IMG/VR virus record: IMGVR_UViG_3300027917_004202
Coordinates: 1 to 20,744 of that record
DNA: 20,744 bases
Direction: 5' to 3' (one strand)
Source: a virus
In this document: positions 16,453 through 20,744 of the stretch, one piece after another
Position numbering within the stretch: the stretch's first letter is position 1
Layout: every line of letters starts with the position of its first letter
The notes under the pieces: generated by a model
What the model was told of the DNA's origin: nothing
Database searches by the model: none
Seen by the model: the letters and a program-made list of their open reading frames with translations, nothing else
Made by a program: the position numbers and the translations under genes

Positions 16453-16935
16453 TTAGGATGGAAAGGCGGGCAACGGTACGTCGCGTGTTTGCAGATATGC
16501 CTGAAACTTATCAGTGTTGAAGAGGCCAGGGTTTTTCTGCAATGCAGCCGCAATGTCCTTGTCAGACATTTTGGAGAAGTCATACTGACCCATCATATTG
16601 GCCATGCCTCCAACCTTCGACCCCATCGATGCCAGGTTACCGAGAGCTTTGGCAGCCTCGTCACCGGAGCCCGTTCGTGCCATCGCTTCCTTTTCAGCCT
16701 CGGTCATCGCGACACCAGACAGTTCTCCACCGAGCTGGGCACCCATTGAGATGAGGGCGGGATTGCCTGTCATGTAGGCTCCGACTGCACCGGCCGCAGC
16801 ACCGAGACCAGTGCCCACTGCCTTCTTCATTCCACCGCGTTTTGCCACGCCTGCGTCTGAAGCGCGGTCCATCTTTTCTTTCAAGGCTGCCGCGCCCGCT
16901 TTTCGAGCAGCGAGATAGCTATCGAGATTTGCCAT
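16453..16935 (-). CDS. Unrecognised Gly/Ala-rich protein between capsid and portal genes
   Basis: A 160-residue protein. Residues about 1-40 are basic and helical (LAARKAGAAALKEKMDRASD). Residues about 41-75 are Gly/Ala-rich with GxxxG-like spacing (GLGAAAGAVGAYMTGNPAL), possibly membrane-interacting or tightly packed helices. The C-terminal half is Met/Gly-rich, then ends in a small folded-looking segment (MSDKDIAAALQKNPGLF). No family is recognised. It is the first gene after the capsid terminator and has a clear ribosome site (CAGGAG, 5 bases before ATG). Its stop is 9 bases before the portal ATG. Candidates are a minor head protein, a small internal protein ejected with DNA, or a portal-associated factor; none can be shown from sequence. 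The coding call is firm by spacing and ribosome site. Confidence 0.85.
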   Translation of the reverse strand: MANLDSYLAARKAGAAALKEKMDRASDAGVAKRGGMKKAVGTGLGAAAGAVGAYMTGNPALISMGAQLGGELSGVAMTEAEKEAMARTGSGDEAAKALGNLASMGSKVGGMANMMGQYDFSKMSDKDIAAALQKNPGLFNTDKFQAYLQTRDVPLPAFPS

Positions 16936-16940
16936 CGATA

Positions 16941-16946
16941 CTCCTG
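16941..16946 (-). promoter_or_regulatory. Ribosome binding site of the Gly/Ala-rich gene
   Basis: CAGGAG on the minus strand, 5 bases before the ATG at 16935. It fixes the start of the first gene after the terminator. Confidence 0.6.
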
Positions 16947-16950
16947 TATT

Positions 16951-16966
16951 CTATCTATTACTGGAC
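16951..16966 (-). promoter_or_regulatory. Candidate phage promoter, copy 2
   Basis: The minus strand reads GTCCAGTAATAGATAG, sharing 12 of 16 positions with the element before the scaffold gene (GTCCAGTAGATAATAG). Both read GTCCAGTAnnnnATAGA and both lie in gaps between genes, pointing at the downstream gene. This copy begins 2 bases after the T-run of the capsid terminator. A terminator followed at once by a new promoter makes regulatory sense. A TAGAAT hexamer could serve as a -10 box, but no TTGACA-like box stands at the right distance, so a promoter for a phage-encoded or modified RNA polymerase is more likely than a plain sigma-70 promoter. It could also be an RNA processing site. Function is inferred. 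Confidence 0.45.
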
Positions 16967-16968
16967 AG

Positions 16969-17004
16969 AAAAAAAGAAGGGGCCAGAGCCGAAGCCCTGA
17001 CCCC
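16969..17004 (-). terminator. Intrinsic terminator after the major capsid gene, UUCG loop
   Basis: On the minus strand GGGGTCAGGGC, TTCG, GCTCTGGCCCC form an 11-base-pair stem (two G-U pairs) closed by a C(UUCG)G tetraloop. TTC and seven T residues follow. It lies 22 bases past the capsid stop codon. This is a textbook rho-independent terminator and would end or thin out the capsid transcript before the portal and tail genes. The same place is used by the T7 terminator after gene 10. Confidence 0.93.
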
Positions 17005-17026
17005 CTCAACTTAGCTCAGCCTTCTA

Positions 17027-18265
17027 TTAGAACGCGATGCCAGTCAGGACGCCGTTGGCGTTCGGACGGGTGCAGACCGTGTTGTAGTAGAGCCGGTAAA
17101 ATCCCTCGAACTTGTCCTGGTTGGGGACGCGCGAGAGGATGGCGCCGTCCAGGTCAGCGAAACCAGGAGCCTCGAGCTCGGTGAGCTTCCAGTGCTTCGG
17201 GGCGAGGAAGAAGAAGGAGCCCTTGAAGCAGTCCTTGGAGGTGCGCATCGGGATGCCACCGTAGGCCAGGCCAGTGAAGCCACCGTCGCCGCTCTTCGCC
17301 GAATCGGTCTGAACGTAGAGGTTGGCCGCATTGGTACCGACGAGCAGAGCGGTGTACTCCTGACGCATCAGCGGGCTCATCAGGATGAGATCCGGCGCCT
17401 CGGACGAATCCTCGAGGATGGCGTCCAGAACACCCTGAATGGCGTCGAGGGTCAGAGCCTGGTAGCCGTTGCCCAGCGAGTTGTGGGTCGACTGCAGGGC
17501 CGGAGCACCGGTGGCCGAGGTGCGGTCAACGCCGAAGTGGACCGGCGAAGCGAGGTTGGTCGTGATGCCAGCCGGCTCGAGGTTCCAGCCACCAGCGACA
17601 CCACCGACGATGGTGGAGGCCGTAGTCGCCACGACCGCGAAGACCGCGCCACCACCGTTGGTCGCCACAGCGCCGTTGAAGGTGATTTGGGTCTCAGTGA
17701 TGGCATTGACCTGTTGGTTGGCTGCCACGGTGGCGTAGGTGTCAAGACGAACCACATCGACGAGGTCAGTGGCGTTACCGAGCTGAAGACCGGCCGAAGC
17801 CTGGCGACCGCTGTAGGCGTGATTGACGTTAGCCGCGATGGTGTCCATGATGTAGCCGAGGACGCGACCACCGAAGATGGCGCGCTGGTTGGCTGCAGTC
17901 TTGACATCCTCAACGAGCTTGTTCATCTCAGCATCGACGTAGGAGATGAAGGCGTTGGGACCGCTCTTCGCAGAAGCGATGGCCGGACCGGTGATGGCGA
18001 AGCGACCGTAGAGGAACTTGGCGTCAATCTCGAGACGCTCGAAGTCCTGCTGGCCAGCCGTCGGCAGGGTGCCGTCGTCAGCCACGAAGGCGACGCCAGT
18101 GTTACGAGCCACGTGGACCGGAATGACGACGCGACGGCCGCTCCAATCAACAGAAGCCTTGTCAAAGAGCTCATAGACCAGGATCTCCTGGTTGAGCTGC
18201 TCCGCGATGGGTCCGAGGTAGAACTCCTTCAGAATCGCGGTAAGTGAAGCGATAGATGCAGACAT
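17027..18265 (-). CDS. Major capsid protein, HK97-type fold
   Basis: A 412-residue protein that builds the icosahedral shell. It opens with a helical N-arm (about 1-40). An extended hairpin follows, as expected for the E-loop (about 45-90, RRVVIPVHVARNTGVAF then GTLPTAGQQDFERLEID), and then the long spine helix (about 103-131, FISYVDAEMNKLVEDVKTAA). The axial-domain part lies at about 270-365 (DAIQGVLDAILEDSSEAPDLILMSPL and GGIPMRTSKDCF). A Gly/Ala/Thr-rich stretch of about 90 residues (165-255) looks like an inserted domain or loop. The gene uses G- and C-ending codons more uniformly than its neighbours, as expected for the most expressed phage gene. A strong AAGGAGA lies 7 bases before ATG. 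It sits between scaffold and terminator. Confidence is high from fold pattern, position and expression signals. Confidence 0.93.
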   Translation of the reverse strand: MSASIASLTAILKEFYLGPIAEQLNQEILVYELFDKASVDWSGRRVVIPVHVARNTGVAFVADDGTLPTAGQQDFERLEIDAKFLYGRFAITGPAIASAKSGPNAFISYVDAEMNKLVEDVKTAANQRAIFGGRVLGYIMDTIAANVNHAYSGRQASAGLQLGNATDLVDVVRLDTYATVAANQQVNAITETQITFNGAVATNGGGAVFAVVATTASTIVGGVAGGWNLEPAGITTNLASPVHFGVDRTSATGAPALQSTHNSLGNGYQALTLDAIQGVLDAILEDSSEAPDLILMSPLMRQEYTALLVGTNAANLYVQTDSAKSGDGGFTGLAYGGIPMRTSKDCFKGSFFFLAPKHWKLTELEAPGFADLDGAILSRVPNQDKFEGFYRLYYNTVCTRPNANGVLTGIAF

Positions 18266-18272
18266 TTTGTGT

Positions 18273-18279
18273 TCTCCTT
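18273..18279 (-). promoter_or_regulatory. Strong ribosome binding site of the major capsid gene
   Basis: AAGGAGA on the minus strand, 7 bases before ATG. It is a near-perfect Shine-Dalgarno site, in keeping with the very high translation needed for the capsid protein. Confidence 0.75.
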
Positions 18280-18301
18280 ATGAACGTTAGGTGTTTTGAA
18301 A

Positions 18302-19054
18302 TCACCGCCCTTGCAGTGACTTCCAATACTCTAATGCGGCCGCCCTTGCGTCACGCATCGTTTTGGGTTGTGCTGTCGGCGTCGGACCGTTGCCTCCGCT
18401 TGCTGTGGGTCGTCTGGGTGCTGCGGGCTTGGCAGGGACTGTGCCCTTCAAGTGCTCAGCGATTGCCGCCTGTTGAATCTCTGAAATCCACGAATCGTAT
18501 TGCATTGCCACGACGCGCATATCAACAGTTGGGTCATTTACGACGGCCTGCAGCAGAACGGCCTCAGGAACGGATGGGTACTGCTTGGACACTGATGCGA
18601 GCTCTGCTTCGAGCTCGGCCTGTGCCTGTTTCTCTTCGAAACTTCTGAGACGCGATTCGAGGGACTTGTAACGGTCGTCATCCGGTTCGTCCAGTTGCCT
18701 GAACAACTCCTCGAGGTCATCGTCCTCAGGTACCACCGCTTTCTGGGGTGCTGCGGACTTTGCTTCCAGTTGGGCCTTCAGCTCCTCTAGCTGGCGAGAC
18801 AGTTCGTTGTTTTTCGACTTGAGCTCATTCTTTGTCTCAACAACGCTTTTGAAACGCTTGTAGGGGATGTTGTGACCCTCGTCGTTCTTGTCCTCGGTGG
18901 ATGTGTCCGGGACTTGATTTTCATCCGTCTTGACTTCGACCGGGGCGCTCGGCTCCGGCTGGGTCTGGGGAACGACATTGGCAGGCTCTTGAACTTCGCC
19001 TGCCTCAAGACGACTAGCTAGACTAGCCATCGCATCAGAGCTTAGAAAACTCAT
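18302..19054 (-). CDS. Capsid scaffolding protein
   Basis: A 250-residue protein directly upstream of the capsid gene. It has a Pro/Glu/Asp-rich disordered start (about 20-65) and then a coiled-coil helix (about 66-98, FKSVVETKNELKSKNNELSRQLEELKAQLEAK). An acidic patch follows (PEDDDLEELFRQLDEPDDD), then a second helical region (about 128-155). A Pro/Gly-rich linker leads to a basic helical C-terminus (MRDARAAALEYWKSLQGR), the kind of segment scaffolds use to bind the coat protein. Charge-rich, helical, low-complexity build plus position is the usual signature of scaffolds, which show little sequence conservation. No protease motif is visible, so a fused maturation protease is unlikely. The start has AAAGGTGA just upstream. 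Confidence 0.82.
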   Translation of the reverse strand: MSFLSSDAMASLASRLEAGEVQEPANVVPQTQPEPSAPVEVKTDENQVPDTSTEDKNDEGHNIPYKRFKSVVETKNELKSKNNELSRQLEELKAQLEAKSAAPQKAVVPEDDDLEELFRQLDEPDDDRYKSLESRLRSFEEKQAQAELEAELASVSKQYPSVPEAVLLQAVVNDPTVDMRVVAMQYDSWISEIQQAAIAEHLKGTVPAKPAAPRRPTASGGNGPTPTAQPKTMRDARAAALEYWKSLQGR

Positions 19055-19066
19055 TTATCACCTTTA

Positions 19067-19079
19067 CGTCCATAGGACG
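19067..19079 (-). other. Small hairpin in the leader of the scaffold gene
   Basis: CGTCC-TAT-GGACG on the minus strand forms a 5-base-pair stem with a 3-base loop, ending about 5 bases before the AAAGGTGA ribosome site of the scaffold gene. It is short and may be chance. If real it could shape the 5' end of the scaffold-capsid message. Confidence 0.25.
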
Positions 19080-19110
19080 ATTGAAAACGCCCGAAAAAGA
19101 GCGGCGACCT

Positions 19111-19126
19111 CTATTATCTACTGGAC
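19111..19126 (-). promoter_or_regulatory. Candidate phage promoter, copy 1
   Basis: The minus strand reads GTCCAGTAGATAATAG, beginning at the last base of the terminase TAG stop and about 57 bases before the scaffold ATG. It matches copy 2 (after the capsid terminator) at 12 of 16 positions. It contains GATAAT, close to a -10 box, but no matching -35 box is visible, so a phage-specific polymerase promoter is a reasonable alternative. It would drive scaffold and capsid genes up to the terminator. The 71-base gap holding it is one of the longest in the window, consistent with a regulatory role. Function is inferred. Confidence 0.45.
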
Positions 19127-20724
19127 TACTCGTAAGCCACAGTTGTAAAAAGTTGTTCTTCTTTCCCGCCTTCGAAGTATCCGAGGTCTGTCAGCTCAGC
19201 CACTGACTTACCGGTCTTCCTCTCCAGGTCCAGGACTTCTCTCAAGTTGGATGGCGGTTGTTTTCTGGCCATCTGCGTCTCGATGATGGCCTGATCAATG
19301 CCTTGTAACGCCAGGGCGACTGCGAACACCAAGTCGTCGTGGCATCCTCGAGCGTGGTCGGGTCGTCCCTTGTCGTCATAGACGAAGGTGTTCATCTGAA
19401 ACCTGAGGCGCTCGTCTGTGGGTTTGAGGATGTGACCGTTGATGTGCTGTTGAATGGTGCTGAGCAGGACCGGTCTCGTCCGTGAGTTGGTGGAAAAGCC
19501 GAGCTTAGATGTCCAGACTTTATTGACATCGTCAAACTTTTCTTGTGTATAGACTTTGCCCCACTCTTGATGTCTCAGGTATTCCAGCACCGACAGGCCG
19601 TAGCTATTCGATTCGATGACCGCAGTGCAGTCCCACTTTACGCATTCGTCATACACTCTGCGGGCGAACTCCAGCGGGCTCTCTCTGCCGACGAATGTGG
19701 CCACAATCTTTCTGGTGGAGCCGGTCACATCCAGAATCGCAAAAGCAGAATAGTCACCATTGACGGAGCCTGAGGCCACGTCAGCGCCAAGCACATAAGC
19801 GTGGTGACGAGATGGTGTTTCGTATTCTCTGTAGCCCTCTTCAAACTGCACGTGTGGAAAGACTTCATCGAAAAATCTGTCTCCTGAAGAAACAAAACAG
19901 GTGAGCGGATCGATGGCGTATTCTTGTAGGAAGATGGGCCACGAACCGGTACAACGAACGGCCAGCGTTTGAGCTGCCCACCACAACTGCTTGTCTGTCA
20001 GTCCCCACTCGCGACCGTATTCCAGCAGTTGTGATGTCGGTTCCACATCCATCTCATCGAGGTAGTAGTCGGGCTCCATCGTCCAGGAGACGAATGTCTT
20101 ACCGAAACCGTTGGAGGCGTCCTGCCACAGGGAGTGGAATGAGTTGAGACCGTTGGCGGTTGTCTCAATGATGATGCTCGAGTTGCCTGTCGCCGTCTGG
20201 AAGAGACCAGCGACTGTCTGACCGATGTCCTTCCAGAATGCCGTCTCAGAGCAGTGCAGGTTGTTGTAGGTGGCGCCGCGGTAGTTCTGAGAGGTAGCCG
20301 AAGCCACCCGAATGGTGCCACCGTGGAAGAAGACTATCTCGTTGGCAGAAGATGTTTTGGTGCTGAACTGTAGGAACTTGGGCAGGTAGTCGTAGAAGTT
20401 TTTGTAGATGCGATAGATGTTCCTGACCGCATCGTGAGTGTGGGCCACCACCAGCGTTCTCTCGTTGGGTGTGAATAGCGTCTTCCAAAAGAAATAGGCG
20501 CTGATGACAGTTGAAGAGCCCATCTGTCTGGCCTTCAGCACCATCTGCCACGGGTTGGTTTCCAGCTCCTGAAGCAGAGTTCGCTGTGCCGGCTTCATCT
20601 GAAACGACACGAGCTGAGAGTTACGGTCAATGATTTTCAGATATTTGGAGGCGAAGTATTCGAAGTCGTTTTTGCAGGCCTCGATTTCATCGCCGAAGAT
20701 TTTGCTTCTGTCAGGAGTTGTCAC
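19126..20724 (-). CDS. terL: Terminase large subunit
   Basis: The 532-residue DNA-packaging motor with ATPase and nuclease domains. The ATPase domain shows the Walker A-like KARQMGSST (64-72), a Walker B / catalytic segment LHCSETAFW with Glu160, and the coupling motif IIIETTANG (184-192). The RNase H-like nuclease domain has its three acidic positions at GADVASGSVNGDYSAF (Asp315), AVIESNSYG (Glu371) and CHDDLVFAVA (Asp463/Asp464). All key residues are present and the length is normal. The start codon is GTG; in-frame TGA codons just upstream exclude a longer form within the window. It overlaps a possible upstream stop as GTGA, which would explain the lack of a strong ribosome site. It works with the portal encoded further along and cuts the packaged DNA. 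Assignment is certain. Confidence 0.97.
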   Translation of the reverse strand: MTTPDRSKIFGDEIEACKNDFEYFASKYLKIIDRNSQLVSFQMKPAQRTLLQELETNPWQMVLKARQMGSSTVISAYFFWKTLFTPNERTLVVAHTHDAVRNIYRIYKNFYDYLPKFLQFSTKTSSANEIVFFHGGTIRVASATSQNYRGATYNNLHCSETAFWKDIGQTVAGLFQTATGNSSIIIETTANGLNSFHSLWQDASNGFGKTFVSWTMEPDYYLDEMDVEPTSQLLEYGREWGLTDKQLWWAAQTLAVRCTGSWPIFLQEYAIDPLTCFVSSGDRFFDEVFPHVQFEEGYREYETPSRHHAYVLGADVASGSVNGDYSAFAILDVTGSTRKIVATFVGRESPLEFARRVYDECVKWDCTAVIESNSYGLSVLEYLRHQEWGKVYTQEKFDDVNKVWTSKLGFSTNSRTRPVLLSTIQQHINGHILKPTDERLRFQMNTFVYDDKGRPDHARGCHDDLVFAVALALQGIDQAIIETQMARKQPPSNLREVLDLERKTGKSVAELTDLGYFEGGKEEQLFTTVAYE

Positions 20725-20744
20725 TTTTCACACGTTTCATCGCA
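20721..20744 (-). CDS. Possible last codons of an upstream gene (small terminase?)
   Basis: The first 24 minus-strand bases read as C-D-E-T-C-E-K then TGA in one frame. The TGA shares bases with the terminase GTG start (GTGA), a common arrangement of coupled phage genes. The small terminase often lies here, but seven codons cannot identify it. A different frame ending at 20711 is also open. Confidence 0.3.
   Translation of the reverse strand, partial: CDETCEK

Noticed and set aside
16951-16966. Ordinary sigma-70 promoter in the capsid-portal gap
   Set aside because: TAGAAT is an acceptable -10 box but the region at the -35 distance is the T-run of the terminator with no TTGACA-like sequence, so a standard promoter is not supported; the repeated 16-base element is the better explanation.
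17192-18247. A 351-codon open frame on the plus strand across the capsid gene
   Set aside because: It is the mirror of strongly biased codons in the major capsid gene. The product is Gly/Asp/Val-rich without recognisable structure, and the capsid assignment is firm.
19088-19108. Weak hairpin CGCC...GGCG after the terminase gene as a possible terminator
   Set aside because: Only a 4-base-pair stem with a long T-rich loop and a 4-base T run after it. Too weak to call a terminator.
1-20744. CRISPR arrays, tRNA genes, insertion sequences, integrase or attachment sites
   Set aside because: No regular direct repeats, cloverleaf-like sequences, transposase or integrase motifs were seen on reading. 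The window is filled by structural and lysis genes.

Overview
The window is the structural and lysis part of a tailed double-stranded DNA phage, almost certainly short-tailed (podovirus-like). Every supported gene lies on the minus strand, so the genome is read from high to low coordinates. The phage assignment rests on a clear large terminase, an HK97-type major capsid protein, a portal, a head-tail adaptor, a beta-propeller-like tail protein and an M15 peptidase endolysin. No tape measure, sheath or tail-tube gene is seen; large alanine-rich and membrane-active-looking proteins stand where podoviruses keep their internal (ejection) proteins. The host cannot be read from the sequence. A holin-like protein followed by a small endolysin without wall-binding repeats fits a Gram-negative host, and ribosome sites of the AAGGAG type show a bacterial one.

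In transcription order: the large terminase (GTG start, apparently overlapping the end of an upstream gene by GTGA), a scaffold-like protein, the major capsid protein, a strong intrinsic terminator with a UUCG loop, a small Gly/Ala-rich protein, the portal, a head-tail adaptor, a 986-residue tail/stabilisation protein, a small protein with beta-helix-like repeats, two beta-rich structural proteins (301 and 613 residues), three probable internal or ejection proteins (211, 771 and 1192 residues), a 77-residue holin-like protein, the endolysin, and an unrecognised gene cut by the left edge. Genes are packed tightly. Five junctions are TAATG stop/start overlaps, others are 0 to 11 bases apart, and no gene-free stretch exceeds about 100 bases.

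Two of the longest gaps, before the scaffold gene and just after the capsid terminator, carry the same 16-base pattern GTCCAGTAnnnnATAG reading into the downstream gene. With the terminator this suggests a promoter / scaffold-capsid / terminator / promoter / tail-and-ejection layout, comparable in logic to the promoter and terminator around gene 10 of T7. This is the most interesting regulatory signal here. Also notable are the portal placed downstream of the capsid gene, with an unrecognised Gly/Ala-rich protein between them, and a set of structural proteins I cannot assign to named families.
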